From Paenibacillus sp. Root52 (GTDB lineage: Bacteria > Bacillota > Bacilli > Paenibacillales > Paenibacillaceae), in NCBI RefSeq assembly GCF_001426865.1, contig NZ_LMFO01000023.1, positions 1 through 64,000 on the forward strand: a DNA stretch of 64,000 nucleotides, read 5' to 3'. Under the pieces are notes generated by a model. The model worked only from the letters and a program-made list of their open reading frames with translations, was not told the origin of the DNA and made no database searches. Numbering within the stretch: position 1 is the first letter of the stretch; every line of letters starts with the position of its first letter. Below, one piece after another: positions 8,734 to 17,102 of the stretch. A program made the translations under genes and the position numbers.

Positions 8734-9075
8734 GTGTTTATTGAAGTACTCAAGTACAGCCTTATCGCCATCTTCACATTGACCCTGGTCTGTGCCGCCG
8801 TAAATAGTATTCGTTCCCATCGAAGTACACATCCTGCTACCACAGGTGTGTATCGTTCCTGGACAAACATCTGGATGGGTGCAATGCTCATTGTACTGGC
8901 TCTAATCCTCATGTTTGTCTTTAGCGGCTCAACATTATCCATCGTTGTGGAAGCGTTTTTTTTGCTAGTGGGTGCATACAATCTGTTTGCTGGTTTACGT
9001 AACCGTAGTCATCATGCTCGACTGCAGCAACAGGCAGAAGGCAGATCACCTCATCCATCCAGCCCATCCGTTTAA
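8734..9075 (+). CDS. ytpI: YtpI family membrane protein
   Basis: 113-residue membrane protein with three hydrophobic segments (about residues 5-22, 45-65 and 70-90) and a hydrophilic tail. The start is a GTG at 8734, preceded by AAAAGGAG at ten bases. Assigned to YtpI from size, topology and position between ytrI and ytoI, the order seen around dnaE in B. subtilis. The nrnA gene that sits between ytrH and ytpI in B. subtilis is absent here. Function unknown. Confidence 0.75.
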   Translation: MFIEVLKYSLIAIFTLTLVCAAVNSIRSHRSTHPATTGVYRSWTNIWMGAMLIVLALILMFVFSGSTLSIVVEAFFLLVGAYNLFAGLRNRSHHARLQQQAEGRSPHPSSPSV

Positions 9076-9111
9076 TTGTAACTCACCCTGTCTTTCCATG
9101 CGTTAGGTTAA

Positions 9112-9203
9112 CAAAAAGAGGATCTCTGCCTACATCGAATACATGTCTGCCCGCGTACTCCATAACGGTTGACGTAAACGATGAGGAGATATCCTCTTTT
9201 GGA
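9112..9203. terminator. Long inverted repeat between convergent ytpI and ytoI
   Basis: The sequence AAAAGAGGAT (9114-9123) pairs with ATCCTCTTTT (9191-9200), extended by CTC/GAG with a small bulge, across a loop of about 60 bases. It ends in T runs on both strands and lies between two genes facing each other, so it probably serves both as terminator. Confidence 0.5.
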
Positions 9204-9234
9204 ATTACACCCAATAATAGTGACCACGACGCTA

Positions 9235-10569
9235 CTACGCATGATCAATGGATTGTAAGGTCATGACCGCTTTGCATACTACACTTCCATCACGTGTAAT
9301 CACAATGTCCATTTTGCAGGTACGGCGGCTTGTCTCCAAAATAATCGGACGAACCAGAATCTGATCTTCGATCTGCACGGGTCTGACGAAATAGGTAGTC
9401 ACATTATCCACAACATGGTCATTACCCGTCACGTCCCATGCAGCACGGCGTCCGGCTTGTGTCATTATGTTAAGGAGAACCCCTTCTGAGATCGTTCCAA
9501 GATCCGTCGCCATCTGCGGAATAATAAATCCATGAAACATCAGTTCATTCTGCTCTCCACGTTCTTCGGCGAATCCGTTCCAGATCAGATGATCAAAGGT
9601 CTCCCCGAGCTGGGGTTGCTTCTGAGCATCCCGCATCGCCTGAAGGACTTCTTTGCGTGTCACGGAAGCAATTAATTTACGGTTCCGATCCACGATGGGC
9701 AGGAAATCAATTCCCTCCCAGGTCATAATCTGAGCAGCCGAAGCGAGAGAGGTCTGCAGTGAGGCTGTAACTGGCCGGCGAACTACACATTTCTCTATGC
9801 TCTGATCTTCTTTCAATTCACTCACATCTTTGAGACTCACAATCCCAATAACACGGTTCCATTCATCCACCACAGGAAAGCGATGTTCTCCTGTCTCTGC
9901 GACCAGCTTGTGGAAATCAGACGCAAAACTGGTCACCTTAAGCACCTGAAGTCGTGGTTTCTGACCGATGATATCCTCAACCAGCATGATTTTTTTCTTA
10001 ATCAGTCGGTCAAAGATCGCTCGGTTGATCATAGAGGCCACAGTGAATGTATCATGTCTGGAAGAGATAATGGGTAGCCCAAGTTCATCAGCCAGCAAAC
10101 GCACCTCTCGACTTGTTCCAAAGCCCCCAGTAATCAATACACCAGCTCCCTGCTCCAGGGCAAGCGAGTGTGCATTATCACGGTTACCAACAATCAACAA
10201 ACTTCCTGCATCAATATAACGAGCCATCGCTTGCTCTTTCATCGCACCGATCACGTATTTATGAAGCGGTTTGGCAAGTCCGTCACTGCCGCCGAGCACA
10301 TGACCTTCTACAATCGTTACCACATCGGCAAAAGTAAGCTGCTCTGTCATGCCCCGAGGTCTCTTCTCAATTCGAACCGTTCCGATTCTTTCCTTGGTCA
10401 CGACCATCCCAAAGTTCTCTGCCTCTTTAACCGCACGGTATGCTGTACCTTCACTTACCCCAAGTTCTCGTGCTAATCCACGAACGGATATTTTACTGCC
10501 AACCTTCAATTGTTCGATATGCTGTAGTAGTTGTTCATGCTTCGTTACATTCTCTTCTTGTCCGTCCAA
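9235..10569 (-). CDS. ytoI: YtoI-like regulator: HTH, DRTGG, two CBS and hotdog domains
   Basis: Cytoplasmic multidomain protein of 444 residues: an N-terminal GntR-like winged helix (about 10-70, with ISVRGLARELGVSEGTAYRA), a DRTGG domain (about 80-180), paired CBS domains that bind adenine nucleotides (about 185-310), and a C-terminal thioesterase-like hotdog domain (about 320-440). This order is diagnostic of YtoI. No ribosome binding site precedes the ATG at 10593, whereas a TTG at 10569 follows GGGGGTGG by six bases, and translation from there gives the family's usual N-terminus, so TTG is preferred. Its target and ligand are unknown even in B. subtilis. Confidence 0.88.
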   Translation of the reverse strand: MDGQEENVTKHEQLLQHIEQLKVGSKISVRGLARELGVSEGTAYRAVKEAENFGMVVTKERIGTVRIEKRPRGMTEQLTFADVVTIVEGHVLGGSDGLAKPLHKYVIGAMKEQAMARYIDAGSLLIVGNRDNAHSLALEQGAGVLITGGFGTSREVRLLADELGLPIISSRHDTFTVASMINRAIFDRLIKKKIMLVEDIIGQKPRLQVLKVTSFASDFHKLVAETGEHRFPVVDEWNRVIGIVSLKDVSELKEDQSIEKCVVRRPVTASLQTSLASAAQIMTWEGIDFLPIVDRNRKLIASVTRKEVLQAMRDAQKQPQLGETFDHLIWNGFAEERGEQNELMFHGFIIPQMATDLGTISEGVLLNIMTQAGRRAAWDVTGNDHVVDNVTTYFVRPVQIEDQILVRPIILETSRRTCKMDIVITRDGSVVCKAVMTLQSIDHA

Positions 10570-10711
10570 ACTGTACCACCCCCGAAGATGCATCTGTACT
10601 ATTCTGTATCTATTATAACACGAGCAAAGGAAAATAACCCCATCGTGTCTCCGTATGTAACCAACCTCTTTAATAGATCATGAACACCTTCATTTATCTC
10701 AAAAAAAGATC

Positions 10712-10758
10712 GCCAAAAAAGACCGCATCTCCTCACGTTAGAAGAGAATACGGTCTTT
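10712..10758 (-). terminator. Terminator downstream of the 94-residue membrane protein gene
   Basis: The arms AAAGACCG (minus strand) and CGGTCTTT, extended by further paired bases, form a stem of about 18 bp with mismatches, followed on the minus strand by a T run ahead of GGCG. It is 70 bases past the stop codon. Confidence 0.75.
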
Positions 10759-10810
10759 CTACAATAGCTCCAACTCGTCCACTACGCACCTAACCATGCT
10801 TGATCCATTA

Positions 10811-10826
10811 CGGACTTTTTGAACAA
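10811..10826. repeat. Fragment matching the end of the 34.5-kb intergenic repeat
   Basis: The 16 bases CGGACTTTTTGAACAA are identical to the right end of the element at 34525-34690 together with its flanking AA. It sits immediately beside the stop codon of the 94-residue membrane protein gene. The match is short and may be a remnant only. Confidence 0.45.
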
Positions 10827-10829
10827 TCT

Positions 10830-11114
10830 CTACACCGATTTACTCTGTTCCTGCTTGTCCAACAGCTTCATTTCCCATTGCCGCAACTTGGCACGTCTAA
10901 CCGCTTCAAGAGCACGCTTCTTCTCTTCATCTACACCGAGAATGAAATGTAAGTGAGCACCGATGATTAACATGGAGAATAGCACCCACACGATACCAAA
11001 AATGTTCACCCAGTCCATTCCACCTGCGAAGGAAATTCGCGGTAATGCAATAATCAGCATAGACAAGGCAACTAAGAGATAGATCACATGTTTTGCTTTT
11101 TTCAACCTTTTCAC
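10830..11114 (-). CDS. Small membrane protein of unknown function
   Basis: 94 residues with two predicted membrane helices (about 9-29 and 36-60) and a basic, glutamine-rich cytoplasmic C-terminus likely to be helical. The start is a GTG at 11114 after GAAGGAG. No family recognised. It stands alone with its own terminator, between ytoI and yheA. Confidence 0.7.
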   Translation of the reverse strand: MKRLKKAKHVIYLLVALSMLIIALPRISFAGGMDWVNIFGIVWVLFSMLIIGAHLHFILGVDEEKKRALEAVRRAKLRQWEMKLLDKQEQSKSV

Positions 11115-11263
11115 TATTCACAGCTCCTTCGTTCTTGATCGACTCTATATGTCTAGTCTATGAACCAGGTTGCTGTAATATGAAAGGTTTGGACAGATCG
11201 TTAGGATACATTCGTATAGTCATAACTTGATGTGTATACGCGCGTGTGGAGCGGCTAGATCAC

Positions 11264-11611
11264 TTATGCTTCTGAGCCACCATACAAGTGACCAAGACTA
11301 TCAGCGATAATTTTGTTCACATCTTCAATGATGACACTCAGACGACGCTCAGCATCAAATAGACGACGGATGTTCAGGTTAAGGCTCAGCACCTCAAACA
11401 GCTTTTCCATTTTCTCCATTTCTTCTGGGGCAGGCATATCCCCGCTCATCATACGTTGTTGCAGCTCCATTTGTTGGTCACGGAAGCCATCTAACATACG
11501 TTTTGCTTCTGGGTCAGTTTCAATCAACTTCATTGCAGAGGTAATTTCCTCTACCTCGTTACTTTCTCTCAGGGCTTTCGCCAAATCATTGGCTTTGTCA
11601 TAAATGTTCAC
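11264..11611 (-). CDS. yheA: YlbF/YmcA family protein YheA
   Basis: 115-residue all-helical cytoplasmic protein of the UPF0342/YlbF group. The central run with DPEAKRMLDGFRDQQMELQQ and the C-terminal LYGG match YheA of Bacillus. The start is a GTG at 11611 after a perfect AGGAGG. In B. subtilis yheA lies in the same neighbourhood as yheC and yheD; here it is divergent from the YheC/YheD-type array, which supports the assignment. Relatives YlbF and YmcA form an RNase Y accessory complex, but YheA itself has no established role. Confidence 0.85.
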   Translation of the reverse strand: MNIYDKANDLAKALRESNEVEEITSAMKLIETDPEAKRMLDGFRDQQMELQQRMMSGDMPAPEEMEKMEKLFEVLSLNLNIRRLFDAERRLSVIIEDVNKIIADSLGHLYGGSEA

Positions 11612-11884
11612 TATAATTCCTCCTCGGATATGAGTTGTTGTTCATTTGTTCATCACATTCTCATCGCAACGTTCATCCGTGTTAATACACGTAAATAACT
11701 ACTGTCAAACAAGGCAAGTCAAAACAAGCCCTCCATCACCTGGCCCGAAGGAAATGTATTTAATCCAAATGGGTCAATCACCAAGGGATATATGTCCTCA
11801 TATGATGAAGCACATGCCATGTTTTCAGATGCCGCTTTAATTTCGAGATCAGACATCAAGTTGCCGCCCGGAAGGAGATCCGTG

Positions 11885-13252
11885 ATGTCCAAAAAAAAAG
11901 TAACGATTCAGGTTACCGGCTCGGGCATCCTGCAGGACGACGTCATCATGCTGGGCGAAGGGGTACTCAAAGCATTAAAGATCCCTTCGGGAAGGCCGCT
12001 TCAGTTACAATTTGGCTCTTTCCACCGTGAAGTTACCGTCATCCCGGTTCCTCGCTATGACGGTCTACGCATCAATCAGACGGTAGCCAGCCAAACTGGC
12101 CTTGTACCCCGCTCTGTGCTTAGCGTATCTTATCGTTCCGCCAGTCGCACGCTGCGCCTTGGTCCCTTCATCAGTGTGTTGGTTAGCCAGGATTACCCCG
12201 ATCAGCCTGATCGACCCTTCGGCTCCATCACGATGTTCTGTCATGAACTGGTGAACGCCTGCCGGAAGCAAGGCGCCTATGTATCCTTCTTTACGCCAGA
12301 GGATATTGGAACGATCAAGGGTCAAATGCGAGGCTGGGTGTACGATGACGGCTGGAAAAAGACCGTTCTGCCTGTAGCAGATGTCGTCAATAACCGGCTG
12401 ACGTCCCGTAAGCTTGAGAACAAACCTAGCGTACAGCATTTCATGAAAGAAGTAAAATCGCTCTACGGTACACAAACCTTTAATGAAAAATTTCTGGACA
12501 AAAATGAAGTGTTCGATGCTTTGAAGTCCATCACAACGCTCAAAAAAGTGATGCCGGAATCTCATCTGCTCAAAACTTCTTCCATGCTTAAAGCGATGTG
12601 CAACCGATATCCCGTCGTTTTCCTTAAGCCTGTTCGCGGCTCTCTGGGCAAAGGGATCATTCGAGTATCCCGCCAGAACGATGGAAGCTTCCTCACTCTA
12701 GCTACAAGCGTTGGAGGCACTCGTAAGCAGACCTATACCTCATTGGATAAACTGTATGCCAGTCTGTCTGGAAAAATGAAAACAACTCGTTACCAGATTC
12801 AGCAGGGGCTGACCTTGATCGATAATAGCGGCAGACCTGTAGACTTCCGTGCGCTGGTGCAGAAAAACAAAGTTGGCAAATGGAGTGTCACTTCCATTGT
12901 TGCCCGCATTGCTGGTGGAAGTCACTATGTCTCCAATCTCGCAAGAGGCGGAAGTCTAAGCACCGTCAAGGAAGCTGTCGCCAAAACGGCATTGTCCAAT
13001 GCAGCTAAAGCTTCAGCTTACGCTGGGCTGCATACGGCTGCACTTGATATTGCGAAAGGCATTGAGCAAGCAATTCCCGCTCATTTTGGTGAACTCGGGA
13101 TTGACCTAGCCCTCGATACCACAGGACGTGTGTGGCTGCTGGAAGTCAATTCAAAGCCATCCAAAAATGATAATACACCGCTAAGCGAGAGCAAAATCCG
13201 ACCTTCGGTCAAAGCGATGTTGGAATATTCAAGCTATCTCGCTGGATTCTGA
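11885..13252 (+). CDS. YheC/YheD-family ATP-grasp protein 1 (with N-terminal domain)
   Basis: 455 residues. The start is the ATG at 11885 after AAGGAGA; the longer frame has no site. Residues 1-100 form a basic beta-rich domain, followed by a middle domain opening at LGPFISVLVSQDYP and a C-terminal ATP-grasp domain with the glycine loop KPVRGSLGKGI, the strand RALVQKN and the metal/ATP segment LLEVNSKP. YheC and YheD of B. subtilis are endospore coat-associated; the ATP-grasp fold implies ATP-dependent ligation of a carboxylate to an amine or thiol, but no substrate is known. First of five consecutive homologues, 31 bases before the next. Confidence 0.88.
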   Translation: MSKKKVTIQVTGSGILQDDVIMLGEGVLKALKIPSGRPLQLQFGSFHREVTVIPVPRYDGLRINQTVASQTGLVPRSVLSVSYRSASRTLRLGPFISVLVSQDYPDQPDRPFGSITMFCHELVNACRKQGAYVSFFTPEDIGTIKGQMRGWVYDDGWKKTVLPVADVVNNRLTSRKLENKPSVQHFMKEVKSLYGTQTFNEKFLDKNEVFDALKSITTLKKVMPESHLLKTSSMLKAMCNRYPVVFLKPVRGSLGKGIIRVSRQNDGSFLTLATSVGGTRKQTYTSLDKLYASLSGKMKTTRYQIQQGLTLIDNSGRPVDFRALVQKNKVGKWSVTSIVARIAGGSHYVSNLARGGSLSTVKEAVAKTALSNAAKASAYAGLHTAALDIAKGIEQAIPAHFGELGIDLALDTTGRVWLLEVNSKPSKNDNTPLSESKIRPSVKAMLEYSSYLAGF

Positions 13253-13283
13253 AGGAGTCATCTAGAACAGGAGGTGTAGAGCA

Positions 13284-14474
13284 ATGTTCCCATGGCATCC
13301 GCCCAAAACCATGGCGATACTGGTTCGTGGCGAGGAAGCAACCTCTCCCTTCGCAGATGAACTCTTCTGTCGGCGTCTTAGTTTGGAAAGCCCGAAGTTT
13401 AATCTCAATATATTCGTTCTCGTCATATCGAGCGAGGTGACACGCACACTGCCTAAACATGGATATGTGTACCGGCACGGAGTATGGAAGAAAGCTCCTA
13501 TTCCCGAGGTCCATCTGCTGATGGATCGCTGCTTGCGACCTATCCCCAAACAAATACGACAACAGCTTCACCATCTTGTGTGGTCAACTAGTGGACAGCG
13601 CCCGCGTTACTGGTCAACTTCGCTACCTGGCAAATGGAAGGTGCATCGGGCGTTATCCCACGAACCGGCGCTGCGTTCCTTACTCACGCCCACGCTCCTC
13701 CTGCAACCCGGTGTGAAGTGGGAGCCTTGGTTAGAGCGCTGGCCATCAGGACTGTTCTTTAAGCCGGTGGCTGGAACTCACGGACGGGATACCTTCCGAC
13801 TCGTTTCAGTAGCAGGCCGTTCTTGGATCGTAGATGGTCGAGACTCCCACAATGAGAGGTTTAGCTATTCACTGTATACGTATCAATCGGTACATGACTG
13901 GGTCGAATCATCTATGACCCGACACAGCATGATTATGCAGCCTTACCTTAATCTAAGCCATCACGGGCATCCATTCGATATTCGAGCCCTAGTACAAAAA
14001 AATAGTCACGGGCAATGGTCCCTGACCGGATGTATGGTGCGAGAAGGTATCGAAGGATCACTCACTTCTAATTTACATGGTGGAGGTACAGCACATCCTG
14101 TGCATTCTTATCTGATGGATCGATATGGTTCATCTCATACCGCTATTTTGCTGGAGAGGATCAAGCAGGCGGCTACTCTAATTCCTCCCCTGCTGGAGAG
14201 CCGATTTGGTCGGCTGGCTGAACTTGGCATTGATTTCGGAGCAGACACTGACGGCCGTCTCTGGCTGCTCGAAGTGAATTCCAAACCAGGTCGATCCGCA
14301 TTCGCAATGGCGGATAATCCGCAGATGCATACACTGACGTATACCGAACCACTTGCCTATGCTCGTTATTTGCTGCAACAACATGTTCTCACGGACGTCT
14401 ACCGTCCAACAATGAAAATGCCGAATACATCCAGCAAAGCTGGCCTGAAACCCATCCCGATTCACGGCGGCTAA
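13284..14474 (+). CDS. YheC/YheD-family ATP-grasp protein 2 (short form)
   Basis: 396 residues, ATG after AGGAGGTG. It lacks the N-terminal beta domain of its upstream neighbour and begins near the middle domain. The ATP-grasp core is intact: KPVAGTHGRDTF glycine loop (with Arg-Asp in place of the usual Lys-Gly), RALVQKN, and LLEVNSKPGRS. It is the most divergent at the N-terminus, where the usual hydrophobic strand is replaced by MAILVRGEE. A C-terminal tail of about 40 residues runs past the conserved core. Probably co-transcribed with the other four. Confidence 0.86.
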   Translation: MFPWHPPKTMAILVRGEEATSPFADELFCRRLSLESPKFNLNIFVLVISSEVTRTLPKHGYVYRHGVWKKAPIPEVHLLMDRCLRPIPKQIRQQLHHLVWSTSGQRPRYWSTSLPGKWKVHRALSHEPALRSLLTPTLLLQPGVKWEPWLERWPSGLFFKPVAGTHGRDTFRLVSVAGRSWIVDGRDSHNERFSYSLYTYQSVHDWVESSMTRHSMIMQPYLNLSHHGHPFDIRALVQKNSHGQWSLTGCMVREGIEGSLTSNLHGGGTAHPVHSYLMDRYGSSHTAILLERIKQAATLIPPLLESRFGRLAELGIDFGADTDGRLWLLEVNSKPGRSAFAMADNPQMHTLTYTEPLAYARYLLQQHVLTDVYRPTMKMPNTSSKAGLKPIPIHGG

Positions 14475-14534
14475 GGCCTGCAGCGCCCGCTTGCCATGGA
14501 GCCGAAGGATCTTTTCAGGATAGGAGGATAAATC

Positions 14535-15908
14535 ATGAGTTTGACCTTTTGCAATCTGCATTTCACTCAACAGCCGGATAAGGTGGTATATGTGTCCAAC
14601 GCATTAATGAAGAGCCTCAATCTGTCTGGTAAAAAAACGATACATCTGCGATTCGGTCGAGACCGCGTACCTGCTACGATCAAACCTATTAAGAAAGCGG
14701 GTAAACACCTCTATCTCGCCTCAGGCATCCGCAATCTGATGAATGTCCCCAAACGTGGGAGCATCTACTTGCGCAACCTGCAGAACGATGAGGTTCAGCT
14801 CGGACCACTGATCGGTGTATTGTCTGACGGCCCAGCGACCAGTACGAATCCGTTCGGTTCTCGTACCGGCTTTATCAAGCAATTGCTTCGTGAAGGAAGT
14901 CGTAAATCTTATATTTTTGCTTTTACACCACGAGATATCAATTGGACAAATGAGACGGTATCCGGGTACTTTCTGAATGAAAATGGTAGCTTTGTACGCA
15001 AAACTGTACCCTTGCCGGATGTTGTATATAATCGATTACCGAGCCGACGTTCCGACTTTTCGCCTGCGATTAACCAGTTGCGCGAACGGTTCATCCGCCG
15101 GAAAATCCCTTTCTTCAACTGGAGCTTTTTCAACAAATCGGATATCTATAAATTGCTGGAGAATGATCCGTCCGCAGGGCGTTATATTCCTGAATCCATT
15201 ACGAATCCGTCAGTGGAGCAAATGAAAGAAATGCTCGAACGCCATCAATTTGTCTACTATAAGCCAACAGCTGGAAGTCTCGGCAATGGGATTTATCGTT
15301 TGACCTACTCGCCCAAACGGGGATATTTCGCACGTTATCGCAAAAAAAGCGGCAATGCACTATTGCGTTTTGGCTCGTTCAACAGCTTGATGCGGATGTT
15401 GCAAGGCAGACATGGCAAGCAGCTCCGCGGTTACGTCGTTCAGCAGGGAATCCGTCTTATTGAAATCGATGAATGCCCGATTGATTTTCGTTTTCACATG
15501 CACAAAAACGGCAGCAATCAGTGGGTCGTCGTCGGGATCGGCGCCAAGAAGGCAGGTCGGGGTAGCGTAACAACACATATCAAAAACGGCGGCTCTCTAA
15601 TGACCCCTGAGCAGGCGCTCAGCCGTAACTTCGGTGACCGCGCGGGAGAAGTTCTAGGGCAGGCCAAATCCGTCGCTATTACACTGGCCCAGGCGATTGA
15701 AACCCAGCACCAGCATTTGATTGGTGAGATTGGCTTTGATCTGGGCATTGATCAGGAGGAACATGTATGGATGTTCGAAGCGAACGCCAAACCCGGACGC
15801 TCCATTTTCCGTCACCCTTCACTCCGAGTGGAGGGAAAATCATCAGTGGAGCACATCTTGGAACATTGCCTATACTTGAGCAAATTCCGGAAGAAGGACG
15901 ACATTTGA
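14535..15908 (+). CDS. YheC/YheD-family ATP-grasp protein 3 (with N-terminal domain)
   Basis: 457 residues, ATG after ATAGGAGGA. It has the same N-terminal beta-rich domain as protein 1 (about residues 1-95), then a middle domain opening at LGPLIGVLSDGP, then the ATP-grasp domain with KPTAGSLGNGI, RFHMHKN (variant of RALVQKN) and MFEANAKPGRS. Its TGA overlaps the ATG of the next gene (TGATG), so the pair is translationally coupled. Confidence 0.88.
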   Translation: MSLTFCNLHFTQQPDKVVYVSNALMKSLNLSGKKTIHLRFGRDRVPATIKPIKKAGKHLYLASGIRNLMNVPKRGSIYLRNLQNDEVQLGPLIGVLSDGPATSTNPFGSRTGFIKQLLREGSRKSYIFAFTPRDINWTNETVSGYFLNENGSFVRKTVPLPDVVYNRLPSRRSDFSPAINQLRERFIRRKIPFFNWSFFNKSDIYKLLENDPSAGRYIPESITNPSVEQMKEMLERHQFVYYKPTAGSLGNGIYRLTYSPKRGYFARYRKKSGNALLRFGSFNSLMRMLQGRHGKQLRGYVVQQGIRLIEIDECPIDFRFHMHKNGSNQWVVVGIGAKKAGRGSVTTHIKNGGSLMTPEQALSRNFGDRAGEVLGQAKSVAITLAQAIETQHQHLIGEIGFDLGIDQEEHVWMFEANAKPGRSIFRHPSLRVEGKSSVEHILEHCLYLSKFRKKDDI

Positions 15909-17014
15909 TGAGCCTTCACGATGATTTTAAACCTGTCATTGCCGTGTTGACGATGCATGATGATCAACGGATGTTCAGGGGAAATCATCAAAATTTTCAA
16001 GACATTATTCAAACCGGAGAAAGTATGGGGTATGTAGTCTACATCGTGACTGTCCGCGATCTAAATGTGGCTGGCTCCACCGTCAAGGGCTACATCTACA
16101 ACAAAGGAAGTGGAAAATGGACTTCTCAGTCCTTCCCACTTCCCCATGTCCTGTATAATCGTATACCGAACCGGGAAGATGAGCGCAAACCGTCAGTTCA
16201 ACGTAAAATCGCTGAATGTATGGAATCCGGGATCGAGTTATATAATCCTTTTTTCTTCAACAAGTGGAATCTATTTGAATGGCTCAAGAAGTCGAAATCG
16301 ACTCAAAACCTAATACCTTATACTCGCCGTATGCGCAGTGCATCCGCACTCGCTACAGTGCTCAAATCCTATCCTTATCTATACTTGAAACCCGAGAGCG
16401 GCAAAGCGGGAAAAGGCATCATGATGCTCAAGTTTCAAGAGAAGGATCGGCTCCCTTATCGGCTCAAAGTCCAAAGTTCTAGAAAAAGCACCACATACAA
16501 AACAGCTACACTCGCCAAGTTGTGGGCTCGCATCCGTAGAGAGACGGGTCATACCCCGTACATTATGCAGCAAGGCATTGAACTCGCTTCTTCGCGCAAA
16601 CGCCCTTTCGACCTACGAGTGCTTGTGCAGAAGAATAGTAAAGGTCAATGGAGTGTTACGGGCGTCGGTGCAAGGTTGGCCGGTTCCCGCAGCATCACGA
16701 CACATGTCCCTCGCGGAGGCAGTGTGGAGGATCCCGAAAAACTGCTGACTGAGCTCTTCGGTGAGGAATTAAGCAACACGCTAATGAAGAGGGTGAAATC
16801 AACCTCATTGATGATTGCTAGGCAAGTCGAACGTGGATCGGGGCACACCCTTGGCGAGATGTCCATGGATCTTGGGGTGGATGATCTCGGCGAGATCTGG
16901 TTTTTTGAAGCCAATGCAAAGCCTATGAAATTCGATGAACCACAGATCAGACGCAGGTCGCTGGAACGCATTTTCCACTACAGTGCTTACCTTGCCCGTC
17001 AGTCCAAACGTTAA
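15908..17014 (+). CDS. YheC/YheD-family ATP-grasp protein 4 (short form)
   Basis: 368 residues. The start is the ATG at 15908, overlapping the previous stop and preceded by GAAGGA; the open frame extends 47 codons up inside the previous gene and that part is not coding. It lacks the N-terminal domain. The ATP-grasp motifs KPESGKAGKGI, RVLVQKN and FFEANAKPMK are all present. Cytoplasmic, no signal peptide. Confidence 0.87.
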   Translation: MSLHDDFKPVIAVLTMHDDQRMFRGNHQNFQDIIQTGESMGYVVYIVTVRDLNVAGSTVKGYIYNKGSGKWTSQSFPLPHVLYNRIPNREDERKPSVQRKIAECMESGIELYNPFFFNKWNLFEWLKKSKSTQNLIPYTRRMRSASALATVLKSYPYLYLKPESGKAGKGIMMLKFQEKDRLPYRLKVQSSRKSTTYKTATLAKLWARIRRETGHTPYIMQQGIELASSRKRPFDLRVLVQKNSKGQWSVTGVGARLAGSRSITTHVPRGGSVEDPEKLLTELFGEELSNTLMKRVKSTSLMIARQVERGSGHTLGEMSMDLGVDDLGEIWFFEANAKPMKFDEPQIRRRSLERIFHYSAYLARQSKR

Positions 17015-17022
17015 TGGAAGAG

Positions 17023-17050
17023 GTTGTTCAAAAAGTTCACTTTTGAACAT
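17023..17050. repeat. Small palindrome related to the intergenic repeat
   Basis: TGTTCAAAA (17025-17033) and TTTTGAACA (17041-17049) form a hairpin between ATP-grasp genes 4 and 5. The arm GTTCAAAAAG is also the terminal arm of the 34525-34690 element and, inverted, part of the 10811 fragment. It lies in the only gap (88 bases) of the last part of the array and has no T tail. Confidence 0.5.
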
Positions 17051-17102
17051 CTATTCGAAAGACATACTGGAAAGGAATAAAAGCTAAAGAAGGTGATTGT
17101 TT

